Shown here: positions 14,694 to 24,497 of the stretch, one piece after another | Layout of the letters: every line of letters begins with the position of its first letter | How positions within the stretch are numbered: position 1 is the stretch's first letter | Source of the DNA: Calditrichota bacterium | Lineage (GTDB): Bacteria; CLD3 | DNA: 46,213 nt | Assembly (NCBI GenBank): GCA_008501735.1 | Contig: QQUF01000033.1 | Location: forward strand, 129,727-175,939 | Reading direction: 5' to 3' | Notes under the pieces: generated by a model | Database searches by the model: none | Told to the model about the DNA's origin: nothing | What the model saw: only the letters and a program-made list of their open reading frames with translations | Made by a program: the position numbers and the translations under genes

Positions 14694-17009
14694 ATGAATT
14701 TTGATGCAAATAAAATTATTAATGATTTTATAGACAAAAATGACAACTCTAAGTTAGAAAAGAACTTTTCTTCAATTTCTTTTTCTGAGTTTCTTGAAAA
14801 ACTTTCAGCTAATCCAGAAACTTTTGCAAGAAATTCAGCTGGCTATTTGTCCGATATGTTTGATTTTTACGGTTTTTATGAAATTGACTCCTTTGGTGAA
14901 AAGATTAAACGTTGGAGAGTTTTCGATTCAGTAACTGATTCAAAAAAACGTTATAAAATTATTGGAAATGAGGAAATTCAAAATTACATAGTTGGGAAAA
15001 TTAAATCTTTTTCAAATCAAGACCGCGTTGGAAAAATGATTTTGCTGAAAGGTCCAACAGGAACTGCAAAATCTACTCACTTAATTTGTATTGCTTCTGC
15101 AGTACAAGAATTTTCAAAAACTGAAGAAGGTGCTGTTTACACATTAAGTTGGGAGATTCCTTATAATTTTGGCGAACAATTTGAATTCGGAATTCAACTC
15201 GGGAAAAGTTCTCAAAAGTCAACTCAAAGCAAAAAAAATATTATAAAAAAAACTTGTGACTACAATGACTCTCCTCTTTTCATTTTGCCCAAAAATATGC
15301 GTAAAGATTTTTTGGAAAAGTTGGAAAAAGAACACAACATCGAAGGCAAATTAACAAAAGAAACTAACCTTGATGGCGAACTTTGCGTAAACTGTAATCG
15401 GATTTACAATCGTCTTTTGAATCACTTCAAGGGCGACCACAGGAAAGTTTGGGAACACGTCCAAGTTGACAGAATGATTCTTTCTTTGTTCGGGAATACT
15501 GGAGTTATCAAAATTGACCCACAGAAAAATCCTGATTTTAATGTTAGAGAAGAAAAAATTTGGGGTTACCGAGAACTACCAACGATTATGCACGACATTT
15601 CTTTTATGACACCAAGTTCTGGTGGAATTCATCGTGGAAATCGTGGAATGATTGAATACAGCGATATTTTCAAACGCTCTTCTGAATATTTAAAGTGTTT
15701 GCTTGACGTTGTTCAAGAAGGAATAATTTCTGAAGGATCGATTCGTGTGAATTTAGATTCGGTTTTATTTGCAACTTCTAACGAAGAAGATTTTCTGCGT
15801 TTCACCCAAGACCCACTTTACGTCCCTTTTCGCAGAAGATTAGATTCTGTTGATTTGGGATACTCATTAAAAATTTCTGATGAGAAAAAAATTCACGCAT
15901 CACATTTTAGATTTCTAAAAAATGAATTTGAATTCTGCCCTTTCAGTGAAGAAGCTCTTGCAATTTGGGCAGTTACGACAAGAATGGAAGAACCTATTCA
16001 AACTTTTGAAGACTACAAAAAAGAAGATTTGCAAACCATTGCCAAAATCACTCCTTTACTAAAAGCTCTGGTTTACGACCAAAGAGAACTTCCACAATCC
16101 ACGCTAAATCTTGCTGGAAAAGAAGAGGAAATTTCTTACCAAGAAAACATTACTCTTCAAAAGAATTTGAAATTACTCAGAAGTGAATGGAAGTTCTTAA
16201 AACAATCTGATAAATCTATTAAATATGAAGGACTTATTGGAGCATCGCCGACTGTCGTTGAAACAATTTTACAGAATTTAACAAATGGTAATCCTAGTTC
16301 AATTACTTATTTAGAAGTTATTAAATCTATACAAAATTTTGTGGATAAAAGCAAATTGCATTACGCTTTTATTGGAAGAGGAATCGACCCAAACAAGCCT
16401 TTTTACTTTATCGAAAACAACTTGGACGCAATCGAGAATTATTACAACCAACAACTTATCAAAAACATTCTTGACGCTTCAGGAATAATTGTTGAAAGTG
16501 AATTAGAAATTAAACTAGAAAAATATATTAACTGTCTTAAAACACATTTGACAAAAGAAAAAAGTTATTTCGACAAAGAATCTCAAAAGTACATTGAAAC
16601 TGATTACGATTTTATGGAAAAATTTGAGAGCAATCTTGAAGGGTTTAAAAAAGGAAATATTGAAGACGAAAGAAGTAGGATTCAATTTAAATTGGCTGAA
16701 GGAATTCAGAATCTAAAAAGTAATTTTGAAGGAATCAAAATCACTCCTCAAGTTTATAAAAACATTCTTAATCGTGAAATACAGTTTTATAAAAGACACT
16801 TAATCAAAACTCATTCAAAAAAGTTAAACACCTTAGTTTTAGATACTTTAAGTTATTTAGATAAATTAATTTATGGCGAGGAAATAAGTCAAACTAAGGA
16901 ATTAACTGAAGTTTTAAATTTTGTAAAGAAATTGAAACTAAATGGTTTTCAAGAAAGGAGTTTACGTTCTCTACTTGGTCATTTGATTAGTAAAAAATTA
17001 CTTTTTTAA
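14694..17009 (+). CDS. PrkA-family AAA+ serine protein kinase-like protein
   Basis: The 771-residue protein matches the PrkA/YeaG family: Walker A GPTGTAKS at 120-127, a Cys-x2-Cys pair in 'GELCVNCNRIYNRLLNHF', 'VWEHVQVDRMILSLF', 'NRGMIEYSDIFK' (PrkA 'NRGIVEF'), 'LFATSNEEDFLRF' and 'FRRRLDSVDLGYSL'. PrkA proteins couple an AAA+ module to stress, starvation or sporulation responses; kinase and Lon-like protease activities have been reported for relatives. This protein is about 130 residues longer than YeaG, with an enlarged C-terminal helical part. The partners often found beside prkA (YeaH/DUF444 and SpoVR) are not in the window. ATG at 14694 is chosen for its AAGGG ribosome site; the longer reading has none. 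Confidence 0.8.
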   Translation: MNFDANKIINDFIDKNDNSKLEKNFSSISFSEFLEKLSANPETFARNSAGYLSDMFDFYGFYEIDSFGEKIKRWRVFDSVTDSKKRYKIIGNEEIQNYIVGKIKSFSNQDRVGKMILLKGPTGTAKSTHLICIASAVQEFSKTEEGAVYTLSWEIPYNFGEQFEFGIQLGKSSQKSTQSKKNIIKKTCDYNDSPLFILPKNMRKDFLEKLEKEHNIEGKLTKETNLDGELCVNCNRIYNRLLNHFKGDHRKVWEHVQVDRMILSLFGNTGVIKIDPQKNPDFNVREEKIWGYRELPTIMHDISFMTPSSGGIHRGNRGMIEYSDIFKRSSEYLKCLLDVVQEGIISEGSIRVNLDSVLFATSNEEDFLRFTQDPLYVPFRRRLDSVDLGYSLKISDEKKIHASHFRFLKNEFEFCPFSEEALAIWAVTTRMEEPIQTFEDYKKEDLQTIAKITPLLKALVYDQRELPQSTLNLAGKEEEISYQENITLQKNLKLLRSEWKFLKQSDKSIKYEGLIGASPTVVETILQNLTNGNPSSITYLEVIKSIQNFVDKSKLHYAFIGRGIDPNKPFYFIENNLDAIENYYNQQLIKNILDASGIIVESELEIKLEKYINCLKTHLTKEKSYFDKESQKYIETDYDFMEKFESNLEGFKKGNIEDERSRIQFKLAEGIQNLKSNFEGIKITPQVYKNILNREIQFYKRHLIKTHSKKLNTLVLDTLSYLDKLIYGEEISQTKELTEVLNFVKKLKLNGFQERSLRSLLGHLISKKLLF

Positions 17010-17049
17010 AATCAATAAAATTGAATTAACAATTTTCTAAAAACTTCTT

Positions 17050-17057
17050 TAATTTTG
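17050..17057 (+). promoter_or_regulatory. Candidate -7 box for recN
   Basis: TAATTTTG matches the TAnnTTTG -7 consensus of Bacteroidota and lies 34 bases before the recN ATG. A TTG at 17021-17023 is slightly too far upstream (26 bases) to be a convincing -33 box. No SOS-box-like palindrome was seen here. Confidence 0.25.
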
Positions 17058-17091
17058 ACAGATATTTTTTAGGAAACAAACTTAGAAATTA

Positions 17092-18741
17092 ATGCTTAAA
17101 TCTCTTTACATAAAAAATTATGCACTGCTTGAAGAAGAAAAAATCGAATTTTCGGAAGGGCTAAACATCATCACTGGTGAAACAGGAGCTGGAAAATCAA
17201 TAATTCTCGGTGCCTTGTCTTTGATATTGGGAGAAAGAGTCAAACCAGAGTCAATTCGAAGTGGAAAAGATTTTGCAATTGTTGAAGCAGAATTTGTTGA
17301 CGGAAGCGATAGAATTTTAATCAGGCGTGAAATTAACGGTAAGTCTAACAACAAAATTTCGATTAATAAACGCACTGTAACACTTGTTGAACTCAAAAAA
17401 TTCTCGTCTTACCTAATTGATTCGCACACTCAACACGAGCAACACACTTTACTAAATCCTGAAAATCACATCAACTCAGTTGACGAGTTCGGCGATTTAA
17501 ATTCTTTAGTACAAAGGACGAAATATAGCTTTCAGAAAATAGCGGAACTGAGACAAAAACTTATTCGAATCAAAGCCAAACAAGCAGACTTTCAGCAAAA
17601 AAAAGAATTGTATCACTACCAATTTGAAGAATTGATGAATGCAGAACTCTTTCTCAATGAAGACGAGCAAATCGAAAAAGAGCTTCGGCTTTTACAAAAC
17701 GCCATTAAAATTAAAAAAATGACGTTTGCAATTTGTAATCATCTTTTTGAAAGTGAGAATTCTATTTTTGAACAGCTTCAACTTCAATCTAAAGCGATGA
17801 GTGAGCTTGGAACTTTTGTCGAAGAAGTGAATAAATATTCCGCAGACATCGAAAGTGCTTTGACTTCAATTTCTGAAACATCACATTTTTTATCAAAAAT
17901 TAGTGAGAATGTTGAATTCAACGACGAAAGATTCGAAAGCCTTCAAGAACGCCAAATAATTTTAGACTCTCTAAAGAAAAAATACAAAACCGACCTAAAT
18001 GGACTTTTAGAAAAAATTGCGAAACTACAAACTGAATTAGAGCTTGAACTTTCTTTTGAAAAAGAGTTTAAAGAAACGGTAAAACAGTACGAAATTGAAA
18101 AAAGTAACTACTCTACTCTTGCTTCAAAATTATCAGAATCTCGACGGAAACTTGTTTCAAAAATCGAATTTATGGTAACAAAAGTTTTAGCTCGAATTGG
18201 AATGGAAAAATCACAATTCAAAATTTTGGTGAACAGGTACGAGAACCCAAAAGGAATTGCAGAAATTGACGGTGTAAAATTTTTGTCAAAGGAAAGTGGA
18301 ATTGATGAAGTGGAATTTTACATTTCTACAAACATTGGTGAAAATTTAAAGCCTTTGGCAAAAATCGCTTCTGGAGGTGAGATTTCAAGAATTATGCTTG
18401 CCTTGAAAACTGTAATCGCAAAAGCAAGTTTGACACCAACTTTAGTTTTTGACGAAGTTGATTTAGGAATTTCTGGTAAAATCGCTTTAGCAGTTGGGAA
18501 GACTTTAGCAAATCTTGGCAAAAAACATCAAGTGATTTGCATTACTCATTTGCCTCAAATTGCAGCTCAAGGTGAAAATCACTTTGCAGTTCGGAAAGAA
18601 GTAATTGGTAAAAGAACCTTTACAAAAGTGTCAATGTTGAACGAGAAAGAACGAATTTATGAAATCGCAAAGTTAATCTCTGGCTCAAAAATTACAGAAA
18701 CAAGTCTTGAACTTTCTAAATCTTTACTTTCTGACGGGTAG
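17092..18741 (+). CDS. recN: DNA repair protein RecN
   Basis: RecN is an SMC-like ATPase that acts on DNA double-strand breaks. The 549-residue protein has the N-terminal head with 'LKSLYIKNYALLEE' and Walker A GETGAGKS (29-36), a central long coiled coil (about residues 150-370) and the C-terminal head with signature 'IASGGEISRIMLALKTV', Walker B 'TLVFDEVDLGISG' and 'VICITHLPQIAAQGENHF'. The length is normal. Its stop is separated by only 2 bases from the stop of the convergent TRAP permease gene, and no terminator is visible between them. Confidence 0.96.
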   Translation: MLKSLYIKNYALLEEEKIEFSEGLNIITGETGAGKSIILGALSLILGERVKPESIRSGKDFAIVEAEFVDGSDRILIRREINGKSNNKISINKRTVTLVELKKFSSYLIDSHTQHEQHTLLNPENHINSVDEFGDLNSLVQRTKYSFQKIAELRQKLIRIKAKQADFQQKKELYHYQFEELMNAELFLNEDEQIEKELRLLQNAIKIKKMTFAICNHLFESENSIFEQLQLQSKAMSELGTFVEEVNKYSADIESALTSISETSHFLSKISENVEFNDERFESLQERQIILDSLKKKYKTDLNGLLEKIAKLQTELELELSFEKEFKETVKQYEIEKSNYSTLASKLSESRRKLVSKIEFMVTKVLARIGMEKSQFKILVNRYENPKGIAEIDGVKFLSKESGIDEVEFYISTNIGENLKPLAKIASGGEISRIMLALKTVIAKASLTPTLVFDEVDLGISGKIALAVGKTLANLGKKHQVICITHLPQIAAQGENHFAVRKEVIGKRTFTKVSMLNEKERIYEIAKLISGSKITETSLELSKSLLSDG

Positions 18742-18743
18742 CT

Positions 18744-20702
18744 TTATTTATCTTTAGTTTTCTTTTGCCAGAAATAAAGTGAAGCAAAACCAACTCCTCC
18801 AATTAAATCAGTTTGCCAATCTGGAAAAATCAAAGTTAGAGCAAAAACGAAAAATAAAACCCTTTCCCAAATCGTTGTTTTTCTAACCAAAAACCCTTGA
18901 ATTCCTGCACTCCAAGAAATCATTCCAATAAGTGCTGTTACGAAGACAAAAAGTATTTTCCAATTCGAATCAGCAATCATCAAAAGTTCAGGATTATAAA
19001 TAAAGACAAAAGGCAAAACAAAAGCACTCAAGTCAAATCTAAAAGAATGGAATCCTGTTTCAATTGGGTCAGAACCAGCAATTCCAGCTGCTCCGTAAGC
19101 TGCCAAACCAACTGGTGGAGTGTCATCAGCAACAATTCCGTAATAAAAAACGAAAAGATGGCAAGCAATAAGTGGCAAAGCTGCGTCAATTCCCAAAAGA
19201 GCAGGAACAGTCAAAGTTACCATAATTATGTAAGTTGCCGTTGTTGGCAATCCCATTCCGAGAATTATGCACGAAAACATTGTCAAGATTAATGTTGGTA
19301 AAAGCTGTCCGCCCGAAATTGTTAAAATCAAATCCGTTAGTTTTAATCCCAAACCTGTCAGAGAAAAAACTCCAATAATTATTCCTGCACAAGCACAAGC
19401 CGAAGCAATTCCAACAATGTTTCTCGCTCCTGCTTCCATACTTTCGTAGATTTCAGTGAATGAAACTTTAATCGGATTAATTTCATAATTTTTGTCTTTA
19501 ACTAATAAAATTGCACCTTTAACAATTGTTACCAAAATTGAAAAAACAATACTCCAAAACACAGAAGAAAGAGGTGTAAAATTCTGCACTAAAAGTAAAT
19601 ACAACAAAATAACCAATGGAATTATGTGGTAGAATCCTTTAAACAAGACTTTGAAAAAAATTGGTAATTCTTCTTTTGGAATTCCTTTAACACCCGTTTT
19701 AAGAGCTTCAAGATGGATAATTACAAAAATTGCAAAGTAACTTAACACAGCTGGAATCAAAGCGTGTTTTATAATTTGTGTGTAAGGAATGTCTGTAAAT
19801 TCCGCCATAATAAAAGCTGCTGCTCCCATAACTGGTGGCATTAATTGACCGTTTGTTGAAGCTGCAACTTCGACAGCTGCTGCAATTTTTGGTTTAAAAC
19901 CTGCCTTTTTCATCAAAGGAATTGTAAGAGTTCCAGTTGTAACAGCATTTGCAATTGAACTTCCAGAAACTGAACCGAAAGCAGCACTTGCAATAACGGC
20001 AGCTTTTGCTGGTCCACCACGAAATTTTCCAACTAAAGAAAATGCCAAATCTATAAAAAATTTACCTGCACCTGTTTTATCAAGAAAAGCACCAAAGACA
20101 ACAAACAAAAAGACAAAACTTGCACTAACAGCAATCGGAACTCCAAAAATACCTTGGTCTGTCAAATAAATATGGTCAATTACTCTTGTAAAAGAATAAC
20201 CTCTATGAGCAATTACATCTGGTAAATAAGGACCTAAAAATGCATAAGCAACAAAAACTAAAGTCAAAGACGGTAAAACGGGCGATACAGTTCTTCTTGA
20301 GGCTTCGATGATTAAAATAAAAAGTGTGATTCCAGCAACTAAGTCTAAAGTTGTTGGGTCTCCAATTCGCGAAATCAAATCTTCAAAAAAATAGGCGATG
20401 TAACTTGAAGCCAAAAAGCCTAAAATCCCTAATCCTAAATCAAGAGATGGAAGTTTATCTTTTTCTGATTTTTTGGAAAATGGGTAAAAAAGGAAGCAAA
20501 GTAAAATCACAAACGCAAGGTGAATTGAGCGTTGTTTCATCGCAATAATTCCACCAAAAGCAAATCCACTCAATGCAAAGTAAAGATGGCTTAGAGTCAT
20601 TAAAACTGCCAAAAAAGTTGTGATTTTTTTAGCGACTCCGAAGTAGTTTCTTGCACCAAATTCGGTTGCTTGGACGAGTTCTTTTGCTTCTTTAACTGAC
20701 AT
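18744..20702 (-). CDS. TRAP transporter permease, fused 4TM/12TM (TAXI type)
   Basis: The 652-residue membrane protein is a fused small (4-TM) and large (12-TM) TRAP subunit. The DctM-like part shows 'FLFVVFGAFLDKTGAGKFFIDLAFSL', 'FGSVSGSSIANAVTTGTLTIPLM', 'AAVEVAASTNGQLMPPVMGAAAF', 'GMGLPTTATYIIM' and 'ADDTPPVGLAAYGAAGIA'. Such fusions use Na+-coupled uptake of organic acids together with a periplasmic TAXI-type binding protein. No binding-protein gene is next to it; it must lie elsewhere or be absent. The ATG is preceded by AGAAAG. The gene is divergent from the EamA transporter gene with a 199-base gap. Confidence 0.93.
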   Translation of the reverse strand: MSVKEAKELVQATEFGARNYFGVAKKITTFLAVLMTLSHLYFALSGFAFGGIIAMKQRSIHLAFVILLCFLFYPFSKKSEKDKLPSLDLGLGILGFLASSYIAYFFEDLISRIGDPTTLDLVAGITLFILIIEASRRTVSPVLPSLTLVFVAYAFLGPYLPDVIAHRGYSFTRVIDHIYLTDQGIFGVPIAVSASFVFLFVVFGAFLDKTGAGKFFIDLAFSLVGKFRGGPAKAAVIASAAFGSVSGSSIANAVTTGTLTIPLMKKAGFKPKIAAAVEVAASTNGQLMPPVMGAAAFIMAEFTDIPYTQIIKHALIPAVLSYFAIFVIIHLEALKTGVKGIPKEELPIFFKVLFKGFYHIIPLVILLYLLLVQNFTPLSSVFWSIVFSILVTIVKGAILLVKDKNYEINPIKVSFTEIYESMEAGARNIVGIASACACAGIIIGVFSLTGLGLKLTDLILTISGGQLLPTLILTMFSCIILGMGLPTTATYIIMVTLTVPALLGIDAALPLIACHLFVFYYGIVADDTPPVGLAAYGAAGIAGSDPIETGFHSFRFDLSAFVLPFVFIYNPELLMIADSNWKILFVFVTALIGMISWSAGIQGFLVRKTTIWERVLFFVFALTLIFPDWQTDLIGGVGFASLYFWQKKTKDK

Positions 20703-20901
20703 AATTCTTTCTTTTTAAAATTAGGTTTTGAAGTTAAAGAGAATGTTTAATTTGTCCAATGAAAAAGGAATAGCATTGATTTTAACATTTTAACTTCCAG
20801 TTAAGAGATTGGTAAAATATTGATTTCAATTCTTAAACTCTTTGAAAACAACTCTCTTTTGTTTACAATCATTTCTTTTTTAGCAAAGATTAGGAATTCT
20901 T

Positions 20902-21783
20902 TTGAAACAAAAAACCAAAACATATCTTGCAGATTTTGGACTTCTTTACGCTGCGGCGATTTGGGGCTCAACTTTTTTTATTGTAAAAGAAAGTCTCGAT
21001 TCAATTGACCCTGTTGTAATGGTTGGTTACAGGTTTTCAATTGCAGCTTTAGTTTTAGCGATTTTCCTAAAATTCAAGAAAAAAGCCTTGTTTACAAATT
21101 TCAAAGAAGGCTTAATTTTAGGCTTTTTACTTTGGTCTCTTTACATTCCTCAAACAATTGGATTAGGTTACACTTCTGCTTCAAATTCAGGATTTATTAC
21201 AGGGCTTTTCATAGTTTTTGTTCCTCTTTTTACATTCCTTTTCCAAAAGAAACTTCCTTCATTTTTGAAGAATGTTGCAATTTTGCTCTCATTAATCGGA
21301 CTTTGGTTTCTAACAGGCGGGCTTAAAGATGCAAATTTTGGTGATTTAATCACATTAATAACAGCAGTTTTCTATGCTGCCCATTTGTTTACTGCTGACC
21401 TTTTTGTAAAAAAGGAAATTGACCCAATTGTTCTGAGTTTTCAACAGTTTTTCTGGGTAGGAATTTTTAGTTTTATAACTTCTTTAGCTTTCGATTTACC
21501 ATTTGAGATTCTTACAACAAAAGTAGTTTGGATAGTTTTATTCTTAGCTTTCCTACCAACCTTAATGGCATTTGTAATCCAACTCGTTGCACAAAAATTT
21601 ACTTCACCAATTAAAGTTTCTTTAATTTTCGCACTTGAACCTGTTTTCGCAGCGATTTTTGCTTGGACTCTTGGTGGTGAAACATTTGTCCTACAAAATG
21701 CGTTTGGAGGTTTATTAATATTTATAGGAATGATTCTGTCAGAAATCCCATCGGAAAAAATTAGAATTAATTCAAAAAAATAG
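20902..21783 (+). CDS. EamA/DMT-superfamily transporter
   Basis: The 293-residue protein has about ten membrane segments in two EamA repeats: 'DFGLLYAAAIWGSTFFIVKESLDSI' with the family Trp-Gly-Ser/Phe motif, and 'SPIKVSLIFALEPVFAAIFAWTLGGE' in the second half. Members export metabolites such as amino acids or nucleobases; the substrate is unknown. The start is a TTG with AGGA at 20892-20895; no ATG gives a complete first membrane segment. It is 55 bases upstream of tldD and may be read with it. Confidence 0.88.
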   Translation: MKQKTKTYLADFGLLYAAAIWGSTFFIVKESLDSIDPVVMVGYRFSIAALVLAIFLKFKKKALFTNFKEGLILGFLLWSLYIPQTIGLGYTSASNSGFITGLFIVFVPLFTFLFQKKLPSFLKNVAILLSLIGLWFLTGGLKDANFGDLITLITAVFYAAHLFTADLFVKKEIDPIVLSFQQFFWVGIFSFITSLAFDLPFEILTTKVVWIVLFLAFLPTLMAFVIQLVAQKFTSPIKVSLIFALEPVFAAIFAWTLGGETFVLQNAFGGLLIFIGMILSEIPSEKIRINSKK

Positions 21784-21838
21784 CTTTCTCTTTGTAAATT
21801 GGGCAGCTATTCGAATTATGAAAATAAAAAGGTTTTAA

Positions 21839-23203
21839 ATGAAAAATAGAATAAACGAAGCGATTGCAAAAAGTAAAGCTCGCTACACAGAAATTAGGCT
21901 TGAAGAAAAAGAATTTTCAAACATAATGCTAAAAGGTAAGGAGATTGAAAAAATTTCCAAGAAGTTAGACACAGGTGGAATTGTTAGGTGTTTAGCCAAA
22001 AATGGCGGTTGGGGAATTGCCTCTTTTAACAATCTTGATGAACTCGACAAGCAAGTAGAAATTGCTACAAAATGTGCAGAAGCCGTTAGCAGTGAAAAGA
22101 TTGAAATTGGAGAAACAGAGCCTGTCGTTTTAGAAAAATTTGCAAATATGAAAGAAGACTTTAGGCCACTTTCATTAAAAGCTAAAATGGACGTTTTAGA
22201 AGAATACAACGACATAATCTTGTCTGGAAAAGAGGTTCTTACAAGTGCAATAAATTATGGTGATAGATTTGTAAAATATCATTTTGCAAATTCTGAAGGA
22301 ACTTACATTTATGACGAAAAACCTTTAATTGATTTGTCAATTGGAGCAATAACTGCTAGAAATGGAGACACACAATTTAACTCTCAAGGAGATGCTTTCT
22401 CCAATTCAGGATTTGAAAATGTTAGAAACCAACAAGGTTTTGCTCACTTGGCTTTAAAAAATGCTCAAAATCTCTTAGACGCAAAACCAATGCAAGGAGG
22501 AGTTTACGAGGTTGTAACTGACCAGCTTCTTTCTGGTGTTTTCGTTCACGAGGCATTTGGTCACCTTAGCGAATCAGACTTTCTTTTTGATAATCCTTCT
22601 GCACAAGAAATGATGACAATGGGAAGAAGATTTGGCACTGAGATTCTTAACATAGCTGACAGTGGTGTTGAAGGTGAAATTCTGCCTGGAACTCACATTT
22701 ATGATGACGAAGGAATCCCAATGCAAAGAACTCAACTTGTAAAAGAAGGTGTTTTGGTTGGAAGACTTCATTCAAGAGAAACTGCACACAAGATGGGCGA
22801 AAAACCAACTGGAAATGCTCGTGCAACTGATTACCGTTATCCACCAATTGTAAGAATGAGAAATACTTTTGTTGAACCAGGCAACTCTACTAAAGAAGAA
22901 TTGATTTCCGAAATTAAAGATGGACTTTACGCAGTTGGAAGTTATGGAGGTCAAACTTATTTGGGTGATTTTAGTTTTAGTGCAAGTTTTGGTTATTTAA
23001 TTAAAAATGGCAAAATTGAACAAATGGTTAAAAATATTATGCTTAACGGCAACATTTTTGAAACTCTTTCAAATGTTACTGGAGTTGGAAAAGATTTTGT
23101 TTGGCACTCAGGTGGAAGATGCGGAAAAGGGCAAGGAGGTTTACCAGTCGGAATGGGAGCTCCAAGTTTAAGAATTAAAAATGTTTTGATTGGAGGAGAA
23201 TAA
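21839..23203 (+). CDS. tldD: Metalloprotease TldD
   Basis: TldD and TldE form a heterodimeric zinc protease that degrades unfolded peptides and matures some ribosomal peptides (for example microcin B17 in E. coli). The 454-residue protein carries the zinc motif HEAFGH (237-242) in 'SGVFVHEAFGHLSESD', plus 'YDDEGIPMQRTQLVKEGVLVG', 'ATDYRYPPIVRMRNTFVEPG' and 'GGQTYLGDFSFSASFGYLIKNG'. AAAGG lies before the ATG. The pmbA gene starts 1 base after its stop. No obvious peptide substrate gene is nearby. Confidence 0.95.
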   Translation: MKNRINEAIAKSKARYTEIRLEEKEFSNIMLKGKEIEKISKKLDTGGIVRCLAKNGGWGIASFNNLDELDKQVEIATKCAEAVSSEKIEIGETEPVVLEKFANMKEDFRPLSLKAKMDVLEEYNDIILSGKEVLTSAINYGDRFVKYHFANSEGTYIYDEKPLIDLSIGAITARNGDTQFNSQGDAFSNSGFENVRNQQGFAHLALKNAQNLLDAKPMQGGVYEVVTDQLLSGVFVHEAFGHLSESDFLFDNPSAQEMMTMGRRFGTEILNIADSGVEGEILPGTHIYDDEGIPMQRTQLVKEGVLVGRLHSRETAHKMGEKPTGNARATDYRYPPIVRMRNTFVEPGNSTKEELISEIKDGLYAVGSYGGQTYLGDFSFSASFGYLIKNGKIEQMVKNIMLNGNIFETLSNVTGVGKDFVWHSGGRCGKGQGGLPVGMGAPSLRIKNVLIGGE

Positions 23204-23204
23204 A

Positions 23205-24494
23205 TTGATTAACAAATTAAAAAATAAATTCGATTCATTTGATGTTTATCAAGTTGAATCTACAGACGTTTCAGTTGACTTTACTTCAAGAAGAGGAATT
23301 GTATCTGCTGAACAAAATCAAACTCGTGGTTTAGCAATTCGTGCATTTCAAAATGGAATTATGGGATTTACATCTACTTTGGACTTTACTAACGAAGATA
23401 AAGTTATTCAAAATCTAAAAGAGTCAATTCAATTTGGACAAAAAGTAAACTATAAGTTGCCAAAACCTTCTTCAAACGGAGAAAATGTTTCCGGCACAAA
23501 GTTTTTGGAAATTGCAGAGCTAAAAGAAATCTCAGAAAAACTTAACGAAAAGCTGAAAAAAATTTCTTCTGAATTTGAATTTAAAGGTGGGTTGAGTTCT
23601 TCTCGTTCAAAAATGTCACTTACAAATTCAAATGATGTAAATATTTATCAAGATTTTTCATTTACTTATGGAATGATTCAGTTTAGCAAAACCACTCAAA
23701 ATGATGTAATTATGGACGGCGAACATTTTGACCCCAAAAAATTCGATGACTCGGAAATTGATGCTTTAATTGAAAATATTTCAAAAAGAGTTGTGCTTTT
23801 GAATAAACTTGAAAGCCTGAACCCTAAAAAAATGCCTGTTGTTTTTTCTCCTCAAGGCTCAAAAATTATCACTTCTTCTTTAATTTCTCACCTAAACGGT
23901 TACTCCATTTACCAAAAAACTTCACCTTTAGTTGGTAAAATTGGAGAAAAATTGTTTGACGAAAAATTTTCGATTCTTGACGACCCTACTTGCGAAACAG
24001 GAATTGGAAGTAGAACTCACGACGACGAAGGAACTAAGTCAATAAAAATGCCTTTTATTGAAAATGGTGTTGTTAAGAATTTCTACCATTCTTTAAAAAC
24101 TGCAAACTTGACGAACTCTGAACCAACAGGACACGGAATGAGAGGTGGAATCAATAATTTGCCTTCTCCTTCCAAAAGCAACATTTTAGTTCAAGAAGGT
24201 GAAATTAGCTTTGAAGAAATGATTTCTGATATAAAAGAAGGTATGTTAGTTGATTCTGTAATTGGTCAAGGAATGGCTAATACTTTGAATGGTGATTTCT
24301 CAAATTCAGTCGGAATGGCTTTTAAAATTGAAAATGGAAAAGTTGTAGGTCGAGTTAAAGGTTACGCAATTGCTGGAAATATTTACCAAATGCTCAAAAA
24401 TATTAATGGAATTTCAAAAGATAATGAGTCATTTTTTGGCAGTTACGTTGCACCTTACTTAAGATTTGATGAAATGAACGTTGTCGGAGGTTAG
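23205..24494 (+). CDS. pmbA: TldE/PmbA, partner of TldD
   Basis: The ~429-residue protein is the TldE/PmbA half of the protease: 'SRRGIVSAEQNQTRGLAIRAF', 'PVVFSPQGSKIITSSLISHL', 'TGIGSRTHDDEGTKSIKMPFIENGVVKNF' and 'GRVKGYAIAGNIYQML'. As expected for TldE it lacks the HExxxH zinc motif of TldD and probably has a structural role in the heterodimer. The start is best placed at the TTG at 23205, directly after the tldD stop, with GGAGGAG at 23192-23198. It is translationally linked to both tldD and selA. Confidence 0.93.
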   Translation: MINKLKNKFDSFDVYQVESTDVSVDFTSRRGIVSAEQNQTRGLAIRAFQNGIMGFTSTLDFTNEDKVIQNLKESIQFGQKVNYKLPKPSSNGENVSGTKFLEIAELKEISEKLNEKLKKISSEFEFKGGLSSSRSKMSLTNSNDVNIYQDFSFTYGMIQFSKTTQNDVIMDGEHFDPKKFDDSEIDALIENISKRVVLLNKLESLNPKKMPVVFSPQGSKIITSSLISHLNGYSIYQKTSPLVGKIGEKLFDEKFSILDDPTCETGIGSRTHDDEGTKSIKMPFIENGVVKNFYHSLKTANLTNSEPTGHGMRGGINNLPSPSKSNILVQEGEISFEEMISDIKEGMLVDSVIGQGMANTLNGDFSNSVGMAFKIENGKVVGRVKGYAIAGNIYQMLKNINGISKDNESFFGSYVAPYLRFDEMNVVGG

Positions 24495-24497
24495 ACT

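Noticed and set aside
18897-19292. 131-codon plus-strand ORF opposite the TRAP gene
   Set aside because: No family resemblance, no ribosome site, and the minus strand is a complete, highly conserved permease.
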